Origin: CAYXGZ01 sp964464755
GTDB lineage: Bacteria > Planctomycetota > MHYJ01 > JACPRB01
NCBI GenBank assembly: GCA_964464755.1
Contig: CAYXGZ010000002.1
Span: forward strand, 1 to 64,000
Length of the DNA stretch: 64,000 bases
Direction: 5' to 3'
In this document: positions 42,639 to 49,779 of the stretch, piece by piece
Layout: every line of letters begins with the position of its first letter
Numbering within the stretch: the first letter of the stretch is position 1
Made by a program: the position numbers and the translations under genes
Notes under the pieces: model-generated
Databases searched by the model: none
Seen by the model: the letters and a program-made list of their open reading frames with translations, nothing else
What the model was told of the DNA's origin: nothing

Positions 42639-43490
42639 CTACTTGTCGCCTTCCATCCCGCCGTCCTTCTTCTCGCCGTCCTCGGGGGTCTTGCCCTCGG
42701 GCTTCTTGTCGGCGGGCTTCCAGGCCTTGAGGATCGGGGCCAGCTCGCCCTTGAGGCCGGCGCCGGCCTTCGGGAGGCCGATCTTCTTCAAAGGCTTGGC
42801 GTAGGGGTCGTCCGCGCGGGGATCGATCACCCAGAGGGCGGGGAGGGTGCTGAGGCCGATCTTCTTGGCCTCGTCGCTCTTCACGGAGAGCTTCTCCTTC
42901 ACCCAGACGAAGGGCTCGTACATGTCCTTGAGCGGGAGCTCGCCGAAGAGCTTCTCGGCCATCTCGCTCTTGGGGCTCTCCTCGGCGAAGTAGATGGCGA
43001 CGGGCTTGTCGGCGGACTTGGCGTCCTCGATCGCCTTCTCGCGGCTCTCGGCGAACTTGGGGGCCCGGCCGTGCTTGGCGATGGCCTCGTCGATCTGGGC
43101 GATGAGGCCCGCGCTCGAGCGGTCCTTCATGCGGCCGATCTCGTTGCCCTCGGGGTCGAGGAAGACCATGGCGGGGATGCCGGTGATCTTGAACTTCTGG
43201 GCCTGCTTCTGCAGCTTCCCGCCGTCGGCGAGGACGGGGATGATGCGGCCGAAGGCCTTCACGACGTTGTCGTCACTGAGCGCACCTGCGCCCAACTGGT
43301 TGCAGGGGCCTCAGCTGTCGGAGCTGAAGTAGATCGCGATGATCTGGCCGAACTGCTTGGCCTCGGCGGCGATCCGGTCGAAGTCCTTGTCGGACTTGCA
43401 GTCCGCCCACTTGACCTTGCCGCCGCCCGCGCTGGCCATCGTGGCCGCGAGGGCCAGGGCCAGGCCGGCGAATCCGATGCGCTTCAACAT
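42639..43490 (-). CDS. Thioredoxin-like selenoprotein (Sec-Gly-Pro-Cys), read through an in-frame TGA
   Basis: Reading from the ATG at 43490 gives a signal peptide (MLKRIGFAGLALALAATMASA), then AIYFSSDS, an in-frame TGA at codon 60 (43311-43313), then GPCNQLGAG and a thioredoxin fold with FKITGIPAMVFLDPEG (the cis-Pro motif). The frame is the same on both sides, and the TGA sits exactly at the first Cys of a CGPC-type active site, so it most likely encodes selenocysteine (UGPC). The reading frame continues to residue 283, with a second thioredoxin-like half (KPVAIYFAEESPKSEM) lacking Cys. A hairpin just after the TGA could be the SECIS. A GGGAGGA ribosome site precedes the ATG. Alternative: a TGA nonsense mutation or sequencing error. 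Confidence 0.8.
43285..43306 (-). promoter_or_regulatory. Candidate bacterial SECIS hairpin
   Basis: Starting four bases after the TGA on the minus strand, CCTGC (43302-43306) can pair with GCAGG (43285-43289). The enclosed AACCAGTTGGGC can form a short upper stem, CC/GG with an AGUU loop or CAA/UUG with a CCAG loop. Bacterial SECIS elements are small hairpins in this position within the coding sequence. The fold is read by eye. Confidence 0.5.
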
Positions 43491-43596
43491 CTCGAGTCCT
43501 CCCGTAAGGATTGGGTTACCGGTTCACGTGCGGAGTTTTCCCGCAGGAGCCTGTACAGCCGCGGGGCCCCCCGCCACTTCCAAATTCCGACTGCAA

Positions 43597-43603
43597 GTAT
43601 AAC
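43597..43603. promoter_or_regulatory. Overlapping divergent -10 elements
   Basis: The sequence reads TATACT on the minus strand (43597-43602) and TATAAC on the plus strand (43598-43603). The minus element would start a leader of about 100 bases before the selenoprotein gene; the plus element would start a leader of about 50 bases before the small reading frame at 43660. No good -35 is visible for either. Confidence 0.4.
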
Positions 43604-43659
43604 GCCCGCGTCCTCCATTTTGTTCCGAACCGTCCGCCGCGGGGCCGGTTGAGGCGGGC

Positions 43660-43791
43660 ATGCTCCTCATCAAGCGACAGACCCCGAGCGACCGGTACGG
43701 CGCCAACGCGCGCCCGACGTGGCACTTCATGCCCGCCGCGTGCGAGTCGCCCGCCCCCCGGGGCCCGTCGAAGGGAGGTCCGAGGACGTAA
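43660..43791 (+). CDS. Possible 43-residue small protein
   Basis: A short open frame (MLLIKRQTPSDRYGANARP then TWHFMPAAC, ending GGPRT) lies between a plus-strand TATAAC and a strong terminator that starts 20 bases after its stop, so a short transcript almost certainly crosses it. The ribosome site (GGCGGG) is weak and I know no homologue. It could be a real small protein or just part of a non-coding RNA. Confidence 0.35.
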   Translation: MLLIKRQTPSDRYGANARPTWHFMPAACESPAPRGPSKGGPRT

Positions 43792-43810
43792 CCGTCCGCC
43801 GCCTTCCGGA

Positions 43811-43846
43811 AAGGCCCTGGGTTCCCGAGCGGGAGTCCAGGGCCTT
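43811..43846 (+). terminator. Intrinsic terminator upstream of tRNA-Trp
   Basis: A ten-base-pair stem (AAGGCCCTGG, 43811-43820, with CCAGGGCCTT, 43837-43846) encloses a loop that can itself pair TCCC/GGGA, and is followed by TTCGTTTT. It ends the short transcript that begins near 43605. Confidence 0.88.
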
Positions 43847-43911
43847 TTCGTTTTCCCGGGGGCGGCGCGCTGACGAGTTCATGAAGTCGTGAATTAGTAG
43901 GAGCGGTTCGG

Positions 43912-43985
43912 GGGGCGGTGGTTCAAGGGCAGAACGGCGGTCTCCAAAACCGCGGATCCCCGTTCGATTCGGGGCCGCCCCGCCA
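43912..43985 (+). tRNA. tRNA-Trp (CCA)
   Basis: A complete cloverleaf: acceptor GGGGCGG/CCGCCCC, D stem GTTC/GAAC, anticodon stem GCGGT/ACCGC with loop CTCCAAA (anticodon CCA), T arm CCCCG-TTCGATT-CGGGG, discriminator G and an encoded CCA (43983-43985). U33 is present. In many bacteria tRNA-Trp precedes secE and nusG; here it does not. Confidence 0.93.
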
Positions 43986-44018
43986 TCCGCGGCGCGGCTC
44001 CGGGAAAGGAGGTGATCG

Positions 44019-44213
44019 GTGCGGCAGGTCCTGTCGACGCTCGGCCGGGCGACGCGCGCGCAGAAGGTCGCCCGGGTCCGGATCGTGATCGTTCGCCGCT
44101 CCCCCCGGCGCGCGACGGGTCGGTCTCCCGGCAAGTCCGGGCCCGGGAGGCCCCCGCGGAATGGTGGTGGTGGTCCCGGACGGTTCATCGGGTCGAAGGA
44201 GGTGGAGGTGTAG
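44019..44213 (+). CDS. Possible 64-residue basic protein with an extreme Shine-Dalgarno sequence
   Basis: A GTG at 44019 is preceded by AAAGGAGGTGATC (44005-44017), which is complementary over 13 bases to the canonical 3' end of 16S rRNA. The frame encodes a very basic, Gly/Pro/Arg-rich peptide (MRQVLSTLGRATRAQKVARV at its start) without known family. In such GC-rich DNA short open frames are common, so the ribosome site is the only real support. It lies between the two tRNA genes. Confidence 0.35.
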   Translation: MRQVLSTLGRATRAQKVARVRIVIVRRSPRRATGRSPGKSGPGRPPRNGGGGPGRFIGSKEVEV

Positions 44214-44274
44214 CGATCGGATCCCCCGGCCGGGGGCCGCGCAGCGACGGCTCCTGGCCGGGGAGGGTCCCTGG

Positions 44275-44352
44275 GATGAAGCCCGAAAGCCGGAAAGCCC
44301 GAAAGCCCGAGAGCCGGAAGGCCCGAAAGCCAGCTGGCTGTCCTGCTTTCGG
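44275..44352. repeat. GAAAGCCC-type repeat array, copy A
   Basis: About five imperfect copies of an eight-base unit (GCCCGAAA or GCCCGAGA and variants) follow GATGAA and end in a 23-base block (44330-44352) beginning CCAGCTGGCTGTCC. The block's end, GCTTTCGG (44345-44352), is the reverse complement of CCGAAAGC (44323-44330), so a hairpin can form. Copy B begins with the same bases beyond the tRNA-like gene. Confidence 0.8.
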
Positions 44353-44361
44353 CAATCACAC

Positions 44362-44438
44362 GGACTCGAGGCGCGGACGGTTAGCGCACCGCGTACATCA
44401 CGCGGAGGGCGAGGGTTCGACTCCCTCCGGGTCCACCA
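44362..44438 (+). tRNA. tRNA-Met-like (CAT) gene with non-canonical anticodon loop
   Basis: A full cloverleaf can be drawn: acceptor GGACTCG/CGGGTCC, D stem GCGC/GCGC with loop GGACGGTTA, anticodon stem CCGCG/CGCGG, T arm GAGGG-TTCGACT-CCCTC, discriminator A and encoded CCA (44436-44438). The anticodon loop is TACATCA: CAT sits at 34-36, but position 33 is A rather than the universal T and position 37 is C rather than a purine. Position 8 is A rather than T. The acceptor is not of initiator type. It may be a decayed elongator tRNA-Met or tRNA-Ile2, or a tRNA-like RNA with another role. Confidence 0.6.
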
Positions 44439-44441
44439 CGA

Positions 44442-44580
44442 GATGAAGCCCGAAAGCCGGAAAGCCCGAGAGCACGAAAGCCAAAGAAGCCCAAGAGCCA
44501 GAGAGCCCGAAAGCCCGAGAGCCCGAGAGCCCGAGAGCCAGCTGGCTGTCCTGCTTTCGGGCTCTCTTGCTTTCTTGCTT
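44442..44580. repeat. GAAAGCCC-type repeat array, copy B, with long hairpin
   Basis: A longer version of copy A: the same GATGAAGCCCGAAAGCC opening, a dozen degenerate eight-base units, and the same 23-base block at 44538-44560. GAGAGCCCGAAAGC (44501-44514) is perfectly complementary to GCTTTCGGGCTCTC (44553-44566), giving a 14-base-pair stem. A pyrimidine-rich tail runs to the stop of the hotdog gene at 44583. Confidence 0.8.
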
Positions 44581-44582
44581 CC

Positions 44583-44915
44583 CTACCCCACCATCGCGAA
44601 CGTCACCACCGCTTTCGCCACCAGCTTCCCGTCCTGCGTCACCGAGCCCTCCGCCACCGCCAGCCGACGGCCCTTGCGCAGGACCGCGCCCCGCGCCTCC
44701 AGCCGCCCCGGCGCCGCGCGCTCCAGCAGGTTCACCGTCACGCTCGCCGGCACCACGGCGTCGCCCACCGCCGCGGCCGCCGCCACCTCGCAGAGCGTCG
44801 TCAGCACCGCGAAATGGACCACCCCGGGCGCCACCAGGTGCTCCGTCCCCGCGTCCAGGATCGTCGTCCCGCCCTCGCCCCGGCGCAGCCCGAGGGCGGT
44901 GTTGAAGTTGGCCAT
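44583..44915 (-). CDS. Hotdog-fold thioesterase-like protein (DUF4442/PaaI type)
   Basis: A 110-residue single-domain protein: a short N-terminal strand, the hotdog helix VHFAVLTTLCEVAAAAAVGD (about 34-53), then strands PASVTVNLLERA, LEARGAVLRKGRRLAVAEGSV and LVAKAVVTFAMV. The pattern fits small PaaI/DUF4442-type hotdog proteins that hydrolyse or bind acyl-CoAs; the usual catalytic Asp/Glu is not clear. TATACT (44922-44927, coding strand) lies six bases from the ATG and overlaps the -10 of the divergent cyclophilin gene. Confidence 0.75.
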   Translation of the reverse strand: MANFNTALGLRRGEGGTTILDAGTEHLVAPGVVHFAVLTTLCEVAAAAAVGDAVVPASVTVNLLERAAPGRLEARGAVLRKGRRLAVAEGSVTQDGKLVAKAVVTFAMVG

Positions 44916-44921
44916 GCCGAC

Positions 44922-44929
44922 AGTATAGT
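44922..44929. promoter_or_regulatory. Bidirectional leaderless promoter core
   Basis: The palindromic centre of CAGTATAGTG reads TATAGT rightward (44924-44929, seven bases from the ATG at 44937) and TATACT leftward (44922-44927, six bases from the ATG at 44915). Only 21 bases separate the two start codons, so both messages should begin at or next to their start codons. Neither gene has a ribosome-binding site. Confidence 0.65.
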
Positions 44930-44936
44930 GGGCGCC

Positions 44937-46184
44937 ATGAAAACCGCCCCGCTCGTCGCGCTCCTCGCCCTCGCCGCCTGCGGCGGCTCCAGCTCCGGCG
45001 GCCCCTCCGAGGAGGCGCGCAAGGCCTACGGCACCATCGACGAGCTCCGCCAGCTCGTCGTCGAGTACCGCGACCTCGGCGAGCGCCAGTCCAAGCTCGG
45101 CGACGAGGCCGCCAAGCTCGAGAACTCCGCCACCGAGGCCGAGCGCACGCGTGTCCACAAGGAGATCGAGACCGTCCAAGAGCGCCTCCGCACCGTCGTC
45201 GGCTCCGCCAAGGAGAAGATGCGCTTCCTCGACCAGACCCTCGACCAGTTCATCGCCGCCCGCCCCAAGGACGGCCACCTCCTCGACGCCCGCAGCCAGT
45301 TCCGCGAGCTCATGGCCGGCCTCGGCGCCGAGGGCGACCTCGTCGAGCAGGCCCTCAAGGACGCCGAGGAGGCCCTGAAGCTCCTGCCCGGCGACGCGCC
45401 CCTGCGCATCCGCCGCGCCAACCTGCTGCGCAAGGTCTCGCGCTACGACGAGGCCGCGACCGAGCTCGCCGCCGCGGGCTCCGCCGACCCCGCCGCCAAG
45501 GCGGTCCGCGCGCTGCTCGCCTACGCGACCGGCGAGCCCGCCGCCGCGGTGGCCGCCCTCGAGGAGGCGCTCAAGGACAAGGACCGCACGACGCCGAGCC
45601 TCGTGAAGGAGCTCGAGGAGACGCTCAAGATGGCGAAGCCGGGCGTCGACCAGTGGGCCCAGGAGCTCAAGATCCGCGAGGCCGAGAAGGCCAAGGACGA
45701 CCTGCCGCGCGTGAAGCTCGTCACCGAGAAGGGCGACGTCGTCGTGGAGCTCTTCGAGAACGAGGCGCCCAACGCCGTCGCGAACTTCATCGAGCTCTGC
45801 GGCAAGGGCTTCTACGACGGCACGAAGTTCCACCGCATCGTCGGCGACTTCATGGTGCAGGGCGGCGACCCGAACAGCCGCGACGCGGACCCCGCCAACG
45901 ACGGCCAGGGCGGCCCCGGGTACTCGTTCAAGGACGAGCTCGGCGCGAACTACCGCCGCCACTTCCGCGGCTCGCTGTCGATGGCCAACGGCGGCCCCGA
46001 CACGAACGGCAGCCAGTTCTTCATCACGGTGCGGCCGACGCAGCACCTCGACGGCAAGCACGTCGTCTTCGGCCGCGTGCTCGAGGGGATGGAGGTCGTG
46101 CACAAGCTCGCGAAGGGCGACGCGCTCAAGGCGACGCTCGTCCTGCGGAAGCGGGACCATCCGTACCGGCCGACGGTCGATTGA
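44937..46184 (+). CDS. Lipoprotein peptidyl-prolyl isomerase (cyclophilin) with coiled-coil/TPR N-terminus
   Basis: A 415-residue protein. A lipoprotein signal (MKTAPLVALLALAACGG) precedes a coiled coil (about 30-110), TPR-like helices (about 125-230) and a cyclophilin domain (255-410) with FHRIVGDFMVQGGDP (catalytic Arg and the FMVQGG core), MANGGPDTNGSQFFIT and HLDGKHVVFGRV. All main active-site residues are present. It should catalyse proline isomerisation on envelope proteins. The helical front may bind clients or anchor partners. It starts directly after a shared bidirectional promoter with no leader. Confidence 0.9.
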   Translation: MKTAPLVALLALAACGGSSSGGPSEEARKAYGTIDELRQLVVEYRDLGERQSKLGDEAAKLENSATEAERTRVHKEIETVQERLRTVVGSAKEKMRFLDQTLDQFIAARPKDGHLLDARSQFRELMAGLGAEGDLVEQALKDAEEALKLLPGDAPLRIRRANLLRKVSRYDEAATELAAAGSADPAAKAVRALLAYATGEPAAAVAALEEALKDKDRTTPSLVKELEETLKMAKPGVDQWAQELKIREAEKAKDDLPRVKLVTEKGDVVVELFENEAPNAVANFIELCGKGFYDGTKFHRIVGDFMVQGGDPNSRDADPANDGQGGPGYSFKDELGANYRRHFRGSLSMANGGPDTNGSQFFITVRPTQHLDGKHVVFGRVLEGMEVVHKLAKGDALKATLVLRKRDHPYRPTVD

Positions 46185-46202
46185 TGCTATAATCGGCGCC
46201 CG

Positions 46203-47114
46203 ATGGGTTCGTACATCTCGCGCGTCTACAGCAGCGAACGGGTGTCCTCGAGCCACGGGCCGGACATCTTCTACGAGTTCGTCCACGCCCACGTGAAGCC
46301 GGACCCCAAGGGCATGGTGGGGGCGGACGTCGTCATCCTCCGCATGGTCCAGGGCGACGGCGGCGACAACGCCTTCGCGCCGGAGATCCACGTCGCGGAC
46401 CTCGGCGAGGTGCAGGAGCGCTTCCAGACCTTCATGGACCGGGTGCGCAAGAAGACCGGCGACACCTCGGTGATCAACATGCCGCGGCCGGGTTCGCAGG
46501 TCTCGCCGGTCCCGGGCGTGGTCGTGACCGAGCCGGCGCCCGCCGCCGCGCACACGCCGATGGCGCCGCATCCCACGTACCCGGCGCAGACGCCGCCGGT
46601 GGCCGCGCCGGAGTTCCCCGGCCGCTTCGCCCCGGGGACGCCGCGGAAGAAGCCGACGAACGCGCCCGACGGCGGGCCGCCCCCGACGACGTCGGCGCCG
46701 ATGCCGTCGATGGGCCCGAAGAAGTCGTCGTTCACGCTGGGCTCGGGCGCGCCGGTCGAGGGCGCCGCGGAGCCGCAGGCCCCGGCGATGAGCGGGTACG
46801 AGATCGTGACGTTCACGCTGCAGAAGCCGCCGGAGCTGGACGGGGTGCTGAAGATCATCTCGGAGGACCCCGCGAAGCTGATCGTGGTCGCGCGGATGGA
46901 GCTGCACGACAAGATCCGGATCTACCTCGAGAACGTGCTCAAGGGGGACGGGTCGCTGGCGCAGAAGCCCGGCGCGTTCAGCGCCGTGGTGGTGCAGCGC
47001 CAGGGCGGCAAGATGAACTTCAAGCAGAAGATGTCGGGGCCGGTGGCCTCGGCGATCACGCAGATCGTCGCGAACCCCACCAAGGTCCTCTGGGTGCCGC
47101 CCGAGGGCGCGTAG
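46203..47114 (+). CDS. Two-domain protein with Pro-rich linker, unknown function
   Basis: A 303-residue protein without signal peptide that I cannot place. An N-terminal domain (1-95; FYEFVHAHVKPDPKG, IHVADLGEVQERFQTFMDRV) and a C-terminal domain (about 205-303; GYEIVTFTLQKPPELDGVL, PTKVLWVPPEGA) are joined by a long Pro/Ala/Gly-rich linker. TATAAT (46188-46193) sits nine bases before the ATG, just four bases after the preceding stop, so it has its own promoter and probably a leaderless message. Cytoplasmic location is likely. Confidence 0.68.
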   Translation: MGSYISRVYSSERVSSSHGPDIFYEFVHAHVKPDPKGMVGADVVILRMVQGDGGDNAFAPEIHVADLGEVQERFQTFMDRVRKKTGDTSVINMPRPGSQVSPVPGVVVTEPAPAAAHTPMAPHPTYPAQTPPVAAPEFPGRFAPGTPRKKPTNAPDGGPPPTTSAPMPSMGPKKSSFTLGSGAPVEGAAEPQAPAMSGYEIVTFTLQKPPELDGVLKIISEDPAKLIVVARMELHDKIRIYLENVLKGDGSLAQKPGAFSAVVVQRQGGKMNFKQKMSGPVASAITQIVANPTKVLWVPPEGA

Positions 47115-47120
47115 GTCCCC

Positions 47121-48389
47121 GTGGACTACGACGTCCCGTACTCCCTCGTCGAGAAGGCCGCGTCCATCGTCCGCCGCCGCGTCACGCGGACCCCCCTGAT
47201 CCCCAGCGAGTGGCTCTCCGGGCTCCTCGGCGGAGAGGTCTGGCTGAAGTGCGAGAACCTCCAGGTCACGGGGAGCTTCAAGGTGCGGGGCCCGTTCGTG
47301 AAGCTGGCGCGGCCGTCGGCGCGGAAGCGGGGGGTGATCGCCTCGAGCGCGGGCAACCACGGGGCGGGGCTGGCGTACGCGGCGAAGGCGCTGGGGGTGG
47401 ACTGCACGATCGTGGCGCCGCGGACGATCCCGAAGGTGAAGGCGGACAAGATCCGCAAGCTCGGGGCGAGGCTGGAACTGGCGCCGTACGACGACTACGA
47501 CTCGACGGAGGAGCACGCGCGGGGGCTGGGGTCGGAGGCGGTGTTCGTGTCGCCGTTCGACGACGCGGACATCATCGCGGGCAACGGGGGGACGCTGGGG
47601 CTGGAGATCGTGGAGGACGCGCCGGAGGCGGACCTGGTGGTGGCGCCGTGCGGGGGCGGGGGGCTGGTCTGCGGGCTGGGGGTGGTGCTGCGGGAGCGGG
47701 CGCGGAAGGCGGAGCTCTGGGGGGTGAACAGCGAGGCGTCGCCGGGGATGTCGTCGTCGCGGCGGGACGGGGTGGCGCACCTGCGGGTGATGTCGAAGCC
47801 GACGATCGCGGAGGGGCTGGAGGGCGGGGTGTCGGCGAACACGTTCGAGCTGGCGAACCGGGTGATGGACGGGATCGTGGAGGTGGGGGAGGCGACGCTG
47901 GCGCGGGCGGTGGCGGAGCTGTACTGGCGGCACGGGATGACGGTGGAAGGGGCGGGGGCGGCGGGGGTGGCGGCGCTGCTGGAGGGCGGGCTGCCGTAGG
48001 GGAGGCGGAAGGTCGTGGTGGTGCTGAGCGGGGGGAACATCGACGCGAAGCGGCTGCGGGGGATCGTGGCGGGGTTCCCGGATCCGCGGGAGTCGGCGGT
48101 GCTGTGGCGGGAGCAGCAGGGGGCGAAGTTCCCGGCGTCGTGCCGGGAGCGGTCGATCGACGGGATGGGGCTGAAGGAGCTCGATGGGGCGGTGGTGCTG
48201 GCGCTGCTGCCGGTGCTGGGGGAGGCGGGGGCGGTGCGGGCCTTGACGGGCGGGGAGCGGGAGCGGCTGGTGAGGTGCGAGGAGCTGCTGGGTCGGGTGC
48301 TGGAGGAGGTGCGGATGGATGCGGCGGGGGTGGAGTACTTCGGGAGGCTGCATCGGATCGTGACGGAGGTTGTTCGGAGAGGTGGATAG
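47121..48389 (+). pseudogene. Threonine dehydratase/serine racemase-like gene interrupted by in-frame TAG
   Basis: From the GTG at 47121 the first 292 residues are a PLP fold-type II enzyme: PLP Lys in VTGSFKVRG near 53, the Asn in SSAGNHGAGLAYAA near 78 and the glycine loop APCGGGGLVCGLG near 178. A TAG at 47997-47999 then stops the frame, yet the same frame continues with the conserved end KVVVVLSGGNIDAKRLRGIVAG, whose SGGN motif binds the PLP ring. A further 100 residues follow (REQQGAKFPASC, LGRVLEEVRMDAAG) that are not part of the usual enzyme. Interpretation: nonsense-mutated gene, stop-codon readthrough, or sequencing error. Its codons end mostly in G, unlike the C-ending codons of its neighbours. 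Confidence 0.72.
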
Positions 48390-48513
48390 ACGAGCTTCCG
48401 GGGCCCCGGGGGAGTGTCTTTCCGTGACACGCCCACCGGTATCATTCCTTAGGCTTGGCGTTGTTCGTTTTGTAGTCTCCTAGGCCACGAAGCGAGTGGA
48501 GGAGGGGCCCGAG

Positions 48514-49779
48514 ATGTCCACGAAGCCCGCGCTGGTCGACAAGAAGATCGCCCCCACCAAGGCCAAGCCCGCCCAGCTCACGTGCATCGACCTTTTTGCG
48601 GGATGCGGCGGCCTGTCGCTGGGGCTCGAGCAGGCGGGCTTTCACCCTTTGCTTTTCTCCGAGCTCAACAAGTCCGCCTCCCAGACGTACGTCGCCAACC
48701 GCCCGGGATTGGACATCGTCGCCGTCGGGGATATCCACGAACTCGAGACGTCGTCGCTCCTGGGCCTGAAGAAGTCGTGGGCCAACGGCGGGATCAAGGA
48801 CGTCGACCTCGTGTGCGGCGGCCCCCCTTGCCAGGGGTACTCGGGCATCGGCCATCGGCGGACCTTCAAGCTCGACAAGGAAGAGATCCCCTCGAACCAC
48901 CTGTACCAGGAGATGATCCGGGTCATCGAGGCCGTTCGCCCGAGGATGTTCCTCTTCGAGAACGTGAAGGGTCTCCTGTCGTCCCGCTGGACTCCCGAGG
49001 GCGAGAAGGGCGAGATCTGGCGCGACGTCCTCGCGGCCTTCCAGGCGATCGAGGGATACGAGGCCAGGTTCGCCCTGGTCCACGCGAAGGACTACGGCGT
49101 CCCGCAGAACCGGCCGCGCGTCTTGCTGGCGGGCATCCGGTCGGATCTCGGCTGGAGGCCCGAGCTCGGCAAGGTGGCGGACGGATTGCTGCCCCAGCCC
49201 ACGGGCGGGTACCCGACGCTCGAGGAAGCCTGGGGCGACCTCGTCGATCCCGACTACCTGGCCAAGCCCGAAACGTTGATGTACCCGTCCGCGATCGCGA
49301 GCGAGTTCCAGGAGCGGATGCGCACGCTGCCCGGCGGCCGGAAGCTGCGGAAGGGCGATCCCCTGCACGAGCAGGAGTACTCCCAGCACTCCGACTTCAT
49401 CCGCGAGAAGTACGCCCACATGCTGGCGCACGACGGGGAAATCCCCGAGAAGTACCGCACCAAGAAGTTCGCGCAGCGAGTGCTGCAGCCCCGGTGGGAC
49501 GCCGAGGGTCCGAACATCACGGCGACCTCCCTGCCCGAGGACTACGTCCACTACTGCCAGCCGCGATCGATCACGGTGCGCGAGTGGGCTCGACTGCAGT
49601 GCTTCCCCGACTGGTACAAGTTCATGGGCCCACGGACCACGGGCGGGCGGCGCCGGGCCGGGGATCCCTCCGAGGGGATATGGGACCGCGAAGTTCCGAA
49701 GTACACCCAGATCGGGAACGCGGTACCGGTGAAGCTGGCCCACGAGGTGGGCAAGCATCTCCGCAAGTTCCTAGCGTGA
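48514..49779 (+). CDS. DNA cytosine-5 methyltransferase
   Basis: A 421-residue C5 methyltransferase with the ordered motifs: I IDLFAGCGGLSLGLEQAGF (about 27-45), IV GGPPCQGYSGIG with the catalytic Cys near 106, VI FENVKGLLS near 147, VIII QNRPRVLLAGIR near 198 and X YTQIGNAVPVKLA near 399. Between VIII and IX lies the target-recognition region, which does not reveal the specificity. It protects host DNA against the nuclease encoded downstream. ATG 48514 is chosen because GGAGGAGGGG precedes it at normal spacing. Base composition is visibly less GC-rich than the flanks, suggesting acquisition. Confidence 0.93.
   Translation: MSTKPALVDKKIAPTKAKPAQLTCIDLFAGCGGLSLGLEQAGFHPLLFSELNKSASQTYVANRPGLDIVAVGDIHELETSSLLGLKKSWANGGIKDVDLVCGGPPCQGYSGIGHRRTFKLDKEEIPSNHLYQEMIRVIEAVRPRMFLFENVKGLLSSRWTPEGEKGEIWRDVLAAFQAIEGYEARFALVHAKDYGVPQNRPRVLLAGIRSDLGWRPELGKVADGLLPQPTGGYPTLEEAWGDLVDPDYLAKPETLMYPSAIASEFQERMRTLPGGRKLRKGDPLHEQEYSQHSDFIREKYAHMLAHDGEIPEKYRTKKFAQRVLQPRWDAEGPNITATSLPEDYVHYCQPRSITVREWARLQCFPDWYKFMGPRTTGGRRRAGDPSEGIWDREVPKYTQIGNAVPVKLAHEVGKHLRKFLA

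Noticed and set aside
42639..43295. Thioredoxin-like gene starting at the GTG near 43295 as a complete protein
   Set aside because: That start would lack the signal peptide and the redox motif; the upstream frame with ribosome site, signal peptide and thioredoxin strand is continuous apart from the TGA.
43511..43873. Other short frames around 43.5-43.9 kb
   Set aside because: They cross the terminator at 43811-43846, have no ribosome site and show no recognisable motif.
44362..44438. tRNA-Sec supporting the selenoprotein
   Set aside because: The acceptor stem has seven pairs, the arm lengths are normal, and CAT rather than TCA sits at the anticodon position.
44275..44580. CRISPR array
   Set aside because: The repeat units are eight bases, contiguous and degenerate, with no spacers and no cas genes nearby.
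44583..48353. A very long minus-strand open frame running from the hotdog gene to 48353
   Set aside because: Only its last 110 codons (the hotdog protein) have family features; the rest is antisense to the cyclophilin, the 303-residue protein and the Thr-dehydratase-like gene and is low-complexity.
48420..48440. GTGTC/GACAC hairpin before the methyltransferase as a terminator
   Set aside because: The stem is only five pairs and no T-run follows.
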